DNA of 21,869 bases from contig CBDHFJ010000048.1 of assembly GCA_965262315.1 (NCBI GenBank), forward strand, positions 1 through 21,869, given 5' to 3'. The notes under the pieces are model-generated. The model was given only the letters and a program-made list of their open reading frames with translations. It ran no database searches and was not told the DNA's origin. Position numbers and translations under genes: made by a program. Below are positions 1 through 8,128 of this stretch, in pieces. Every line of letters starts with the position of its first letter. Positions within the stretch are counted from its first letter, which is position 1. Origin of the DNA: JBCCFK01 sp965262315. Its GTDB lineage: Bacteria > Actinomycetota > Acidimicrobiia > Acidimicrobiales > UBA8592.

Positions 1-305
1 TCGTCGAGGACTGGGAGTACGAGTTGGTCGTCGACGCGTTGACCGGTCTGCGCGTCGACGACCCGCCCATGGTCAGCGCGGCAGGCTCCGTTGTGACCAT
101 CCAGTGGTCGGCGGGCTGTCCTCGCGAGGTCGATGTCGACTTCGCCGGCGGTCGCGGCGCCCCGCTGGAGGTGGTGGTCAGGTACCCCTGGACCCAGGAA
201 TGTCCTGCGGTCACGACCGAGAGCATCCTCCGCGTGCGCACCGTGGGCCGGTTCGCCCCGGAGAACGTCGCCGTCGAGATCGTCGACACGACCGGTCGGG
301 GCTGA
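1..305 (+). CDS. C-terminal part of an unrecognised protein (truncated by window edge)
   Basis: The frame starting at base 3 is open from the window edge to a TGA at 303-305, giving about 100 C-terminal residues. GC-rich third positions support real coding. The residues are mainly beta-type (runs such as EVVVRYPW and NVAVEIVD) with two cysteines (AGCPRE and TQECPA) that could form a disulfide, as in a small secreted or lipoprotein beta domain. I recognise no family. A TTG at 24 is only the first start-like codon inside the window; the true start lies upstream. A strong hairpin follows about 60 bases after the stop. Confidence 0.55.
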   Translation, partial: VEDWEYELVVDALTGLRVDDPPMVSAAGSVVTIQWSAGCPREVDVDFAGGRGAPLEVVVRYPWTQECPAVTTESILRVRTVGRFAPENVAVEIVDTTGRG

Positions 306-366
306 CGCCCGACGGGGCTCGGGATCGGATGCGATCCGCACGGGGACCGTCACGCCGAAAACGGAG

Positions 367-397
367 AAGCGACCAGCTGGGGGGCAACTGGTCGCTT
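367..397 (+). terminator. Hairpin, probable terminator after the first gene
   Basis: A perfect 10-bp inverted repeat (AAGCGACCAG at 367-376, CTGGTCGCTT at 388-397) surrounds an 11-nt loop. It lies 62 nt after the stop codon of the preceding gene. Only TTTCC follows, so the U tract is poor, as is usual in high-GC Actinomycetota. It could equally be part of the upstream region of the LysR gene. Confidence 0.5.
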
Positions 398-452
398 TCC
401 ACGTGCAACTGGTTCGAAGGGGGGATTTCGTTCCGGTTGCGTTGATGCGAGG

Positions 453-473
453 GTTTCGAGGGGGGTTCGAAAC
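453..473. promoter_or_regulatory. Inverted repeat upstream of the LysR gene
   Basis: GTTTCGA (453-459) and TCGAAAC (467-473) form a perfect 7-bp inverted repeat separated by 7 bases. It lies about 115 bases before the predicted LysR promoter. LysR-type proteins usually bind interrupted dyads near their own promoters, so this is a candidate operator, but the assignment rests on position alone. The rest of the 306-621 gap shows no ORF with coding character. Confidence 0.25.
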
Positions 474-563
474 ACCATCTCGCTATGTGGTGTCATCATC
501 ACGGTTGGAGCCCATGAAGTCCAACAGTTTGCACCGATGCCTCGATCGCAAATACAGATCGCC

Positions 564-593
564 TTGTGGGTAACCTGTTCGGAGAAGTGATAG
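564..593 (+). promoter_or_regulatory. Putative promoter of the LysR gene
   Basis: TTGTGG (564-569) and TGATAG (588-593) are spaced by 18 bp and resemble sigma70 -35 and -10 boxes. The predicted transcript would start near base 600, leaving a leader of about 22 nt before the ATG at 622. The match is moderate. Confidence 0.35.
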
Positions 594-621
594 GCAATCA
601 GAACGCTCGAAGCGGGGCACC

Positions 622-1530
622 ATGGACATCCGACAGCTGAACGCCCTGGTCGCAGTCGTCGACCATGGCACCTTCTCGGCCGCAGCGAAGGCGCTGCACA
701 CGGTGCAGAGCAACGTGTCGACCCACATCGCCCGGCTCGAACGCGACCTGGGCGTGAGCCTGATCGATCGGTCCACCAGCACCCTCACCGAGGAGGGTCA
801 GGTGGTCGTGGCCCGCGCCCGCCGAGTCCAGGCCGAGCTGGAGGCGATCAGACTCGACGTCACCGCGCTGCGTGACGAGGTGTCCGGCGTGGTGCGCATG
901 GGCGTCATCGGCACCACGGGTCGGTGGCTGCTCCCCCGCCTGCTGGACGCGGTCTCGATGGCCCATCCCAGGGTGCGCATCCAGGTGGTCGACGCCACGA
1001 CCACCAGCCTCCTCCCCCAGGTGGTCGGCGGCTCGCTCGACGGCGCGATCGTCAATCTCCCGATCGACCATCCCGATCTCGAGGTGGCGCCGCTGTTCGA
1101 GGAGGAGCCGATGCTGGTCGCTCCGCCGGACCATCCGCTCGCCGCCTACGACGTGGTCGAACCCCAGGACCTCGGCAAGTACCCGCTGCTCCTGAGCCCG
1201 CAGGGTGTGGCGTTCCGCGACGCGCTCGACGACGACCTGAAGCGGTTCGGCATCGAGCTCACGCCAAAGGCCGAGGTCGACGGCATGCGCCTGCTCGAGT
1301 CGCTTGCAGCCGACGGCTTCGGTGCGTCGGTGCTCCCCGCGTCGGCCACCACCAGCGCCGGCAACTGGAAGCGGGTACCGGTCCGCGGGTTGGCACCTCG
1401 TGTCGTCGGGCTCGTCTCCAACCGCAGGGTGCCGCCGTCGGCCACGTCGCGAGCGGTCCGGACGGTCCTGTTCGACGTGGTCCGGACCCACGCCGACGAG
1501 CAGGACGGCATCCATCCGGCCGTCGACTGA
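622..1530 (+). CDS. LysR-family transcriptional regulator
   Basis: This 302-residue protein has the usual LysR length and layout. Residues 1-60 form a winged helix-turn-helix (MDIRQLNALVAVVDHGTFS, then AAAKALHTVQSNVSTHIARLE and LGVSLIDR). From about residue 90 there is a periplasmic-binding-like effector domain beginning VVRMGVIGTTGRWLLPRLL. LysR proteins bind DNA as tetramers and switch nearby genes in response to a small metabolite. The next gene on the same strand encodes an acyl-CoA carboxylase-type subunit and then citrate synthase follows, so control of acyl-CoA or carboxylate metabolism is a reasonable inference, but the ligand cannot be read from sequence. The ATG at 622 starts exactly at the conserved N-terminus; the ribosome binding site is weak (GAAGCGGGG). 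Confidence 0.93.
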   Translation: MDIRQLNALVAVVDHGTFSAAAKALHTVQSNVSTHIARLERDLGVSLIDRSTSTLTEEGQVVVARARRVQAELEAIRLDVTALRDEVSGVVRMGVIGTTGRWLLPRLLDAVSMAHPRVRIQVVDATTTSLLPQVVGGSLDGAIVNLPIDHPDLEVAPLFEEEPMLVAPPDHPLAAYDVVEPQDLGKYPLLLSPQGVAFRDALDDDLKRFGIELTPKAEVDGMRLLESLAADGFGASVLPASATTSAGNWKRVPVRGLAPRVVGLVSNRRVPPSATSRAVRTVLFDVVRTHADEQDGIHPAVD

Positions 1531-1566
1531 GGGCGGCTCGCGTAACCCGGAGGGGCGCAGCGGGGT

Positions 1567-1602
1567 CCGAACTCCCATGGGTGTCGGCATCCGTGAGTTC
1601 GG
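1567..1602 (+). terminator. Two-part hairpin after the LysR gene
   Basis: CCGAACTC (1567-1574) pairs with GAGTTCGG (1595-1602), and the interior can form a second stem, GGGTG with CATCC around a TCGG tetraloop. It lies 37 nt after the LysR stop and just before the next promoter. No U tract follows. It may end LysR transcription or be an operator dyad. Confidence 0.4.
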
Positions 1603-1614
1603 GCAGGCGGGCGC

Positions 1615-1620
1615 TACAGT
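1615..1620 (+). promoter_or_regulatory. -10 box TACAGT for a leaderless transcript
   Basis: TACAGT ends 7 nt before the GTG at 1628, which places the expected transcription start at or next to that GTG. No good -35 is seen. The same spacing occurs before nadD and holA in this window. Confidence 0.45.
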
Positions 1621-1627
1621 CGCCCTC

Positions 1628-1659
1628 GTGTCCGCCCGCGACCGGTCTCGAGCCGTCCG

Positions 1660-1663
<4 letters not shown>
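1628..1663 (+). CDS. Putative 11-codon leader ORF coupled to the carboxyltransferase gene
   Basis: GTG at 1628 opens an 11-codon ORF (MSARDRSRAVR) whose TGA at 1661-1663 overlaps the ATG at 1660 of the next gene in an ATGA arrangement. The large gene has no Shine-Dalgarno sequence of its own, so ribosomes finishing this short ORF could re-start on it. The GTG sits where a leaderless transcript from the TACAGT box would begin. The peptide is arginine-rich with no evident function; the role would be translational coupling. This is inference from layout. Confidence 0.4.
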
Positions 1664-3003
<1,340 letters not shown>

Positions 3004-3066
3004 TCGCGCTCGAACCCTTCTTCGCCGCGCCCCGCGGAGAGATGGGTCCGGGGCTCGCCCAGCCAC

Positions 3067-3072
3067 TATCCT
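3067..3072 (+). promoter_or_regulatory. -10 box TATCCT upstream of citrate synthase
   Basis: TATCCT (3067-3072) precedes a strong hairpin and the citrate synthase start by about 60 nt. The same hexamer stands upstream of the thioredoxin-TPR gene on the other strand (17577-17582). No clear -35 is visible. Confidence 0.35.
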
Positions 3073-3077
3073 CCGCT

Positions 3078-3104
3078 CTGGAGCGCCGCCGCGGCGCTCT
3101 CCAG
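3078..3104 (+). terminator. GC-rich hairpin between carboxyltransferase gene and gltA
   Basis: GAGCGCCG (3081-3088) and CGGCGCTC (3092-3099) pair with a 3-nt loop, and CTG/CAG extend the stem across a 2-nt bulge. It is 75 nt after the upstream stop and 30 nt before the citrate synthase start. It is either the upstream gene's terminator or, if the TATCCT box is used, a structured 5' leader of gltA. Confidence 0.45.
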
Positions 3105-3133
3105 ATTGGTCAACCGAGGAGCTGAGGCGGACC

Positions 3134-4402
3134 GTGCCTGAATCCATCACGATCACCGACAACCGCACCGGCGAGAGTGTCGAGGTCCCCATCGAAGATG
3201 GCGGCATCAACTCCGCGGAGTGGGCCAAGCTGATGCCGGGCCTCTGGTTCAAGGACGAGGGTCTGGCCACCACGGCCATGACCAACAGCGCCATCACCTA
3301 CATCGACGGTGATGCAGGTGTCCTCGAGTATCGGGGCTACCCCATCGAGCAGTTGGCCGAGCAGTCGACCTTCCTGGAGGTCGCCTACCTCCTGGTCCAC
3401 GGTGAGCTGCCGACCCAGCAACAGTTGGACGAGTGGGTGCACGAGATCACCACCCACACGTTCATCCACGAGAACTTCCGGAAGCGCATGTTCGATGCGT
3501 TCCACTACGACGCGCACCCCATGGGCATGCTCACCAGCGGCATGGCAGCGTTGTCGACCTTCTACCCCGAGGCCAAGGAGATCGAGGATCCGTCGAACCG
3601 GATGGAGCAGATCGTCCGGGTCATCGCCAAGATCCCGACCCTGGCCGCCGGCGCGTACCGCAAGAGCCTGGGGATGCCGTTCATCTTCCCCGACAACGAC
3701 CTCAGCTACACCGAGAACTTCCTCTCGATGATGTTCCGCATCGCCGAACCCCAGTTCGCCGCTGACCCGGTCCTGGCCCGAGCCCTCGACGTGTTGTTCA
3801 TTCTCCACGCCGACCACGAGCAGAACTGCTCGACCACGGCAACCCGTGTCGTCGGCTCGTCACACGCCGATCCGTATTCGGCGGTCGCCGCGGGCTGCGC
3901 CGCCCTCTACGGGCCCCGCCACGGTGGCGCCAACGAGGCCGTGCTGGCGATGCTCGACGAGATCGGGACCTTCGACAACGTCGATGCCTTCGTCGAGAGC
4001 GTGAAGAACGGCGAGGGCCGGCTGATGGGCTTCGGCCATCGGGTCTACAAGAACTACGACCCGCGGGCCCGCATCATCAAGGACACGGCCTACCAGGTGT
4101 TCGAGGTCACCGGGAAGAATCCGATGCTCGACATCGCGCTGAAGCTCGAGGAGACGGCGCTCGCCGACCCCTACTTCGTCGAGCGCAAGCTCTATCCGAA
4201 CGTCGACTTCTATTCCGGCCTGATCTACCAGGCCATGGGCTTCCCGAAGAACATCTTCACCGTGCTCTTCGCCATCGGTCGTGCCCCGGGCTGGTTGTCC
4301 CACTGGAACGAGATGCTGGATCGCAACACCCGCATCGCCCGGCCCCGCCAGCTGTATGTCGGCCCGGCCACGAGGGACTACGTGCCCATGGGTGATCGCT
4401 GA
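3134..4402 (+). CDS. gltA: Citrate synthase
   Basis: This 422-residue protein condenses acetyl-CoA with oxaloacetate at the entry of the TCA cycle. The large-domain motif ILHADHEQNCSTTATRVVGSS, the active-site histidine region GPRHGGANEA, the second histidine in GFGHRVYKNYDPRA and the aspartate in NVDFYSGLIYQAMG are all present, as is the C-terminal ARPRQLYVGP. The N-terminal beta region (VLEYRGYPIEQLAEQS) marks the type II bacterial form. I chose GTG 3134 because GAGGAG (3116-3121) and GAGGCGG precede it and the conserved N-terminus starts here. The frame stays open upstream only by chance. The gene follows the carboxyltransferase in the same direction, and a 9-bp hairpin ends the unit. Confidence 0.97.
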   Translation: MPESITITDNRTGESVEVPIEDGGINSAEWAKLMPGLWFKDEGLATTAMTNSAITYIDGDAGVLEYRGYPIEQLAEQSTFLEVAYLLVHGELPTQQQLDEWVHEITTHTFIHENFRKRMFDAFHYDAHPMGMLTSGMAALSTFYPEAKEIEDPSNRMEQIVRVIAKIPTLAAGAYRKSLGMPFIFPDNDLSYTENFLSMMFRIAEPQFAADPVLARALDVLFILHADHEQNCSTTATRVVGSSHADPYSAVAAGCAALYGPRHGGANEAVLAMLDEIGTFDNVDAFVESVKNGEGRLMGFGHRVYKNYDPRARIIKDTAYQVFEVTGKNPMLDIALKLEETALADPYFVERKLYPNVDFYSGLIYQAMGFPKNIFTVLFAIGRAPGWLSHWNEMLDRNTRIARPRQLYVGPATRDYVPMGDR

Positions 4403-4448
4403 CCAACACGAACGATTCCGCTCGCCGCCGGCGGGCGCACCGGTTCAT

Positions 4449-4471
4449 CGGCCCGCCCTCGTGGCGGGCCG
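4449..4471 (+). terminator. Terminator-like hairpin after gltA
   Basis: CGGCCCGCC (4449-4457) and GGCGGGCCG (4463-4471) form a perfect 9-bp stem with a 5-nt loop, 46 nt after the citrate synthase stop. There is no U tract after it. Confidence 0.6.
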
Positions 4472-4517
4472 ACTCGCGTCCGGGCCGAAGGTGACGCCCT
4501 TCAGTCATCTTCAACGC

Positions 4518-4542
4518 TTTTCATGTCATGCTGTTTTCATGT
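4518..4542 (+). repeat. Two TTTTCATGT direct repeats upstream of the pseudokinase gene
   Basis: TTTTCATGT occurs at 4518-4526 and 4534-4542, a 16-bp period inside an AT-rich island (about 4500-4560) in otherwise GC-rich DNA. The island lies 40-80 bases before the pseudokinase start and probably contains its promoter. The paired repeats are a candidate binding site. Confidence 0.4.
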
Positions 4543-4579
4543 AGTTTCCATGCATTCCATTCCAGTCGAGGAGGGCGGG

Positions 4580-5818
4580 ATGTACGGGCGAATCAGCATC
4601 GAGACGTCGGGCGACACCACGGTCGTCGCGAAGCGAGTGTCCGGGAGTGACGCTCGGCGCCGCCTGAGTCAGGAGGCCGCGGTCCTCCAAGAGCTCTGCC
4701 ACCCCGGGGTCGTCCGCTTCGTGCGCTTCGAGGACGGCCCCGACCACGCGGTGCTCGTCACCGAATCGGCCGGCGCGGTGTCGATGGCCGATCACCGCCC
4801 GTCCACGCCGGGCGGGGTCGCAGCGCTGGGCGCCGCGGTGGCGGGGACCGTGGCGGATCTCCACGACGAAGGGTGGGGGCACGGTGCCATCCAGGCCGAT
4901 CACGTGATCCTGGGCGCCTCGCGCCACCCGGTCCTGTGTTCGTTCGGGCGGGCGTCTCGTGACCCCGCGGTCCGTGCATCCGACCTCGTCGCGCTCGCGG
5001 ATCTGATCACCGAGGTCGCCGCCGCCGTCTCCCGGTCAGGCGGGCGGAGCGAGCGTCACGCGGTCGATGCCATCGAAGACGCCGCCGCCCGAGCGCGTGG
5101 TGGCGACATCGACGCGCGGCAGCTCGCCGGCCTGCTGGCGGCGGTGCCGGGTGCCTCCCTGTCCACACCGGCGCCGGCCCCGACTGCCTCAGACGGCGAG
5201 CGCGCGCCTGTGGGTGGACCGACGGAGATCGGAACCCGGACCTGGCGCCTCCGGGCCCCTGCGGTCGCGGTGCCGGAGCTGTCTGTCGGCCGCCGACGTC
5301 GCTGGGCGCTCGCGACGCTCGTCGCGGCCGTCGGACTGGTGGGGACAGGCCTGTCGCTCCGCGGCGCGGACACCGAGGCCCCGGCGGTGCCCGAGGCCCC
5401 GGCTCGGTCCACGCAGGTGGCGGCGGCGCCCCCGGCGCCGTCGACCGCCGAACCACCGCCTGTCGTCGCCGAACCGACTCCTTGTCCCCGGACGTTCACA
5501 GCCGGCGTCGACGTCGATGGCGACGGATGCGGAGACGACGCCGAGGTCGTGGGCCGCCTGATCCGTGTGGGAGACATCTGGTACACGGCCGGCCGACCCG
5601 GAGACGTGGTGGCGTTGGACCATTGGGGGTGTGCGGCGATTGCCACCCCTGCGATCCTGCGCCCCGACACCGGCGAGGTGTTCGTGTTCGACCGCTGGCC
5701 CGCACGCGGCCTGCCCCTGACCGTCCGTGAGGACCATCGGGTGCAACCGGGGGCGACCGTACTCCGGTCATCGGTGGTCGACGGTTGCCCGACTCCCACT
5801 GCGGGCGGTGTGTCGTGA
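4580..5818 (+). CDS. Membrane-anchored pseudokinase with extracellular domain
   Basis: A 412-residue protein with a short Ser/Thr-kinase-like N-terminal domain (about residues 1-210). VVAKRV carries the VAIK-type lysine (K18) and QEAAVL the alpha-C glutamate (E32). The catalytic loop reads HGAIQADHVIL (101-111), so the catalytic Asp, Lys and Asn are replaced, and the DFG position reads SFG (121-123). No glycine loop is visible. Phosphotransfer is therefore unlikely. A Pro/Ala-rich linker, one membrane helix (about 240-260, after RRRR) and a second Pro/Ala-rich stalk lead to an outside C-terminal domain with DVDGDGCGDD, similar to calcium-binding repeats, and several cysteines. ATG 4580 is chosen because GAGGAGGG (4568-4575) precedes it. 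The stop overlaps the next gene's GTG. A cell-envelope sensing or scaffold role is inferred. Confidence 0.72.
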   Translation: MYGRISIETSGDTTVVAKRVSGSDARRRLSQEAAVLQELCHPGVVRFVRFEDGPDHAVLVTESAGAVSMADHRPSTPGGVAALGAAVAGTVADLHDEGWGHGAIQADHVILGASRHPVLCSFGRASRDPAVRASDLVALADLITEVAAAVSRSGGRSERHAVDAIEDAAARARGGDIDARQLAGLLAAVPGASLSTPAPAPTASDGERAPVGGPTEIGTRTWRLRAPAVAVPELSVGRRRRWALATLVAAVGLVGTGLSLRGADTEAPAVPEAPARSTQVAAAPPAPSTAEPPPVVAEPTPCPRTFTAGVDVDGDGCGDDAEVVGRLIRVGDIWYTAGRPGDVVALDHWGCAAIATPAILRPDTGEVFVFDRWPARGLPLTVREDHRVQPGATVLRSSVVDGCPTPTAGGVS

Positions 5819-6744
5819 CTCGCTTCATGTTCGCGGCCTGGTGCGGGCTTCTCGCCCTCGCGCTGGTCGGACTGCACCTGCTCGGTTCGGGACACCTGTC
5901 GATGCCGTGGCGACCTGATGCCTGGCCGGGGTGGGTGGCCACCGTGGGCGCCGAGACCGCCATCGCTGCAGTCCTGCGGGTGGTCGCGCTCGCGTTGGCC
6001 TGGTATCTGGTCGTGGCCACGTTGGCGGGTGCGGCAGCCGCTGCCGGTCGGGGTCCGGTCGCTCGGGCGGTGCAGGCGGCGCTGCCTCGGTTCTTGCGGT
6101 CCCTGGTGCTGTCCGCCCGTGGCCTCGCCATCTCGAGCGGCGGCCTGGCCGTGGCCGTGGTGCCGGTCCTGGGTGGCGTCGGTGTCGCCGCATCGGAGAG
6201 CCCCGAGGCCGCCGAGGGCGGGACTGCGTTGGGCCAGGTCGATGGTGGCGGCGAGCCCGCGGAGGTGTCGCTGGTGGGGACCGCAGCGTTGGGCCGGGTC
6301 GGCAGTGGTGGTGGCGGCGAGTCCGCGGAGGTGTCGCTGGTGGGGACGGCAGCGTTGGGCCAGGTCGATGGTGGTGGGGGCGGCGACCCTGCGGAGGTGT
6401 CGCGGTCGCGGGATGCGGGGGCGCCGGAGTCGGGTGCGGACGGTACCGCCACCCTGGCGGTGCTGGAGCTCGCCTGGGAGTCGTTCGATGTCGGCGCAGT
6501 CCCCGATCAGCCCAGCGAGACGGTCGAGTACGACCTCTGGGAGGTCTCGTGCGGCGACCACTTCTGGTCGATCGCAGCCGAGGTGGTGACCGAGCAGTCG
6601 TCGGGGGCTCCCGACGACGCCGCGATCGATTCGTACTGGCGGACCCTCGTCGACGCCAACCGTGGGCGGCTGGTTGCGCCCGGCAATCCGGACCTGCTCG
6701 TTCCCGGACAGACGCTCGTCATCCCGCCGGTGGCGACGGGATGA
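5815..6744 (+). CDS. Multi-span membrane protein with C-terminal LysM-like domain
   Basis: This 309-residue protein starts at GTG 5815, overlapping the pseudokinase stop (GTGA), so the two are co-translated. Hydrophobic segments lie near residues 5-25 and 45-75, with a third near 103-125. A low-complexity segment with three Gly-rich repeats follows (about residues 136-198). The last 70 residues form a LysM-like module: WEVSCGDHFWSIA, YWRTLVDANRGRL, PGNPDLLVPGQTLVIPP. LysM domains bind the sugar backbone of peptidoglycan, and this long form with an inserted YWxxLxxxN segment is familiar from actinobacterial membrane proteins. Together with the upstream gene it probably forms a wall-associated membrane pair. 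It ends 9 bases from the convergent regulator. Confidence 0.75.
   Translation: MTRFMFAAWCGLLALALVGLHLLGSGHLSMPWRPDAWPGWVATVGAETAIAAVLRVVALALAWYLVVATLAGAAAAAGRGPVARAVQAALPRFLRSLVLSARGLAISSGGLAVAVVPVLGGVGVAASESPEAAEGGTALGQVDGGGEPAEVSLVGTAALGRVGSGGGGESAEVSLVGTAALGQVDGGGGGDPAEVSRSRDAGAPESGADGTATLAVLELAWESFDVGAVPDQPSETVEYDLWEVSCGDHFWSIAAEVVTEQSSGAPDDAAIDSYWRTLVDANRGRLVAPGNPDLLVPGQTLVIPPVATG
6220..6408 (+). repeat. Three in-frame tandem repeats inside the LysM-like gene
   Basis: Units at 6220-6276 (57 bp), 6277-6342 (66 bp) and 6343-6408 (66 bp) encode GTA(A)LGxV, a Gly-rich run, then (P/S)AEVSxx. The first unit is shorter by three codons. The units are very similar in DNA sequence, so they arose recently by slippage or unequal exchange, and the copy number is likely to vary between strains. 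Confidence 0.85.
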
Positions 6745-6753
6745 CGGAGGTGG

Positions 6754-7290
6754 TCACACCGCCGGGGTGTACGCCAGGCCGAGGTCGCTGAGACGGGGGG
6801 CGGCGCTGTCGACGCCGACGCCGAGGATGCACGCGATGGCCCGGAGGTCTTCGCGCCGCACGGTGAGGACACGGCCGTTGAAGTCCTGGCGCTGCACCTG
6901 GATCATGGTCAGGTAGCGGTTGAGCATGTCGGCTTCGGGGCCGGAGAGTGCCTCGAGGCGAGTCAGGTCGATGGTGACGGGCACGCCACCGCCGTTGCGC
7001 ATGGGTGTCAGGTCCGGTGCGGGCTCGATCTGGTCACCGAGGCCGAAGTCCGGGCCGTCCTCGGGGAGGAGCTGGTCGACCGGCACGTTGTAGAAGCGGG
7101 CCAGGCGCTGGAGCCGCGGGACCGAGATGGCGCGCTCGCCGCGCTCGTACGCGCCCAGGACGGAGGCCTTGAACTCCTCGGTGGAGCTGGTCTCCACCTC
7201 TTGGAGCGACAGCCGCTTCTGGCGACGGATGGCGCGCAGCCGCTGTCCGACTCGCCGGGAATAGCCGCTCTCGTGAAGTTCTTCGTCCAT
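6754..7290 (-). CDS. bldD: BldD-like XRE-family regulator with c-di-GMP signature
   Basis: This 178-residue protein aligns along its length with Streptomyces BldD as I recall it. The N-terminal helix-turn-helix contains VGQRLRAIRRQKRLSLQEVE and VLGAYERGERAISVPRLQRL, with FYNVPVDQLLP after it. After a 30-residue linker the C-terminal domain contains VTIDLTRLEAL, LNRYLTMIQVQRQDFNGRVL and TVRREDLRAIACIL. In BldD, RGD-X8-RQDD binds a c-di-GMP tetramer; here the matching residues read RQD-X8-RRED, keeping the Arg, Asp, Arg and final Asp. BldD is a global repressor of developmental genes in Streptomyces. Its targets here are unknown. A BldD-box-like site adjoins the predicted promoter, suggesting autoregulation. 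The gene follows rsmE in the same direction after 130 bases and converges on the LysM-like gene. Confidence 0.85.
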   Translation of the reverse strand: MDEELHESGYSRRVGQRLRAIRRQKRLSLQEVETSSTEEFKASVLGAYERGERAISVPRLQRLARFYNVPVDQLLPEDGPDFGLGDQIEPAPDLTPMRNGGGVPVTIDLTRLEALSGPEADMLNRYLTMIQVQRQDFNGRVLTVRREDLRAIACILGVGVDSAAPRLSDLGLAYTPAV

Positions 7291-7349
7291 GGGTCTGCCC
7301 TCGATCCAACGGTGGTTTCGTCCAGCCGGGGCTGGCTCGTCGAGAACTC

Positions 7350-7379
7350 ACGATAAGTGCAGAATTTGGTCGGTGACAA
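7350..7379 (-). promoter_or_regulatory. Predicted promoter of the bldD-like gene
   Basis: On the minus strand TTGTCA (7379-7374) and TATCGT (7355-7350) are separated by 18 bp. The -35 matches consensus at five of six bases and the -10 at four of six. The start codon is about 60 bases downstream. This is the best sigma70-type promoter in the window. Confidence 0.55.
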
Positions 7380-7392
7380 TGACTCTGCGTGG
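7380..7392. promoter_or_regulatory. BldD-box-like operator
   Basis: TGACTCTGCGTGG matches the BldD consensus TNACNC(A/T)GNGTNA at every fixed position but the last (G for A). It directly abuts the -35 box of the bldD-like gene, which fits the known autoregulation of BldD in Streptomyces. Binding here is inferred from sequence. Confidence 0.5.
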
Positions 7393-7420
7393 GGTTGGGT
7401 GGGATTGCCCGGCGGCGCGG

Positions 7421-8128
7421 TCACCCCGTGCGCTGGCCTGGGATGGGCCGGTGGTGCGCAACCATCAGCGTGGCCGCCGCGATCGCGGCCGTTTCTGCCC
7501 GTAACACATGGGGTCCCAAGCCGACGCGTGGCAGGTCGACTCGCTCGGTGTCGTCCCACCCCCCTTCGGGGCCGATCAGGACGGTGGGCTGCCCTGCATA
7601 GGCCGATGCGCCCATGTCGGCGAGGACGGCACCGTCGAACTCACTCGCAGTGGCGAGGTCCCGCAGTCCCACCACGGACGGGATTCGGACCCGGCGTGAC
7701 TGCATCGCCGCCTCCCGAGCGACCCGGTCGAGCCGGCCGAGTTGCTTCGCCGTCCGGGTGTCGTCCCATCGTGGGATCGAGCGGGCCGCCACGAACAACA
7801 CGATCCGGTCCAGTCCCAGCTCGGTGGCCTTCTGGACCGCCAGCTCGGGCTTGGCGCCCTTGGTCAGCGCGATGCCGAGGGTCAGGGTGGTGGCGGGCGC
7901 CGCAACCTCGACGATCGCTCCGACGGGCTCGGGCCCGCCGGAGCCGAGCACACAGCTGCGCCACCGCCCCTGCCCGTCCGAGACGGTGCAGGGGTCACCG
8001 TCTCGCAGCCGGAGGGCACGCCGGAGATGGTGGTCGTCCGCGTCCGCGAGGATCGGATGATCGAGGTCGGCGACGAAGACATGGGGCCCACCGCCGCCGT
8101 CGGGGTGGTGGGCCGCTGCTGCGCTCAC
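7421..8128 (-). CDS. rsmE: 16S rRNA (uracil-1498-N3)-methyltransferase RsmE
   Basis: This 235-residue protein is of usual length. RsmE methylates N3 of U1498 in 16S rRNA using S-adenosylmethionine through a knotted SPOUT fold. The C-terminal knot motifs are clear: VLIGPEGGWDDTE and LGPHVLRAETAAIAA. Upstream are ALTKGAKPELAVQKATELGLD and an N-terminal PUA-like part beginning PHVFVADLDHPI. The GTG at 8128-8126 overlaps the dnaJ stop (GTGA), which fixes the start although the frame is open further upstream. It is the third gene of hrcA-dnaJ-rsmE, an arrangement common in Gram-positive bacteria. Translation is probably coupled to dnaJ. Confidence 0.94.
   Translation of the reverse strand: MSAAAAHHPDGGGGPHVFVADLDHPILADADDHHLRRALRLRDGDPCTVSDGQGRWRSCVLGSGGPEPVGAIVEVAAPATTLTLGIALTKGAKPELAVQKATELGLDRIVLFVAARSIPRWDDTRTAKQLGRLDRVAREAAMQSRRVRIPSVVGLRDLATASEFDGAVLADMGASAYAGQPTVLIGPEGGWDDTERVDLPRVGLGPHVLRAETAAIAAATLMVAHHRPIPGQRTG

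Noticed and set aside
7421..7433. A second possible BldD box (TCACCCCGTGC) at the rsmE stop
   Set aside because: It mismatches the consensus at the central A/T and at the T of the GT half; too weak to call.
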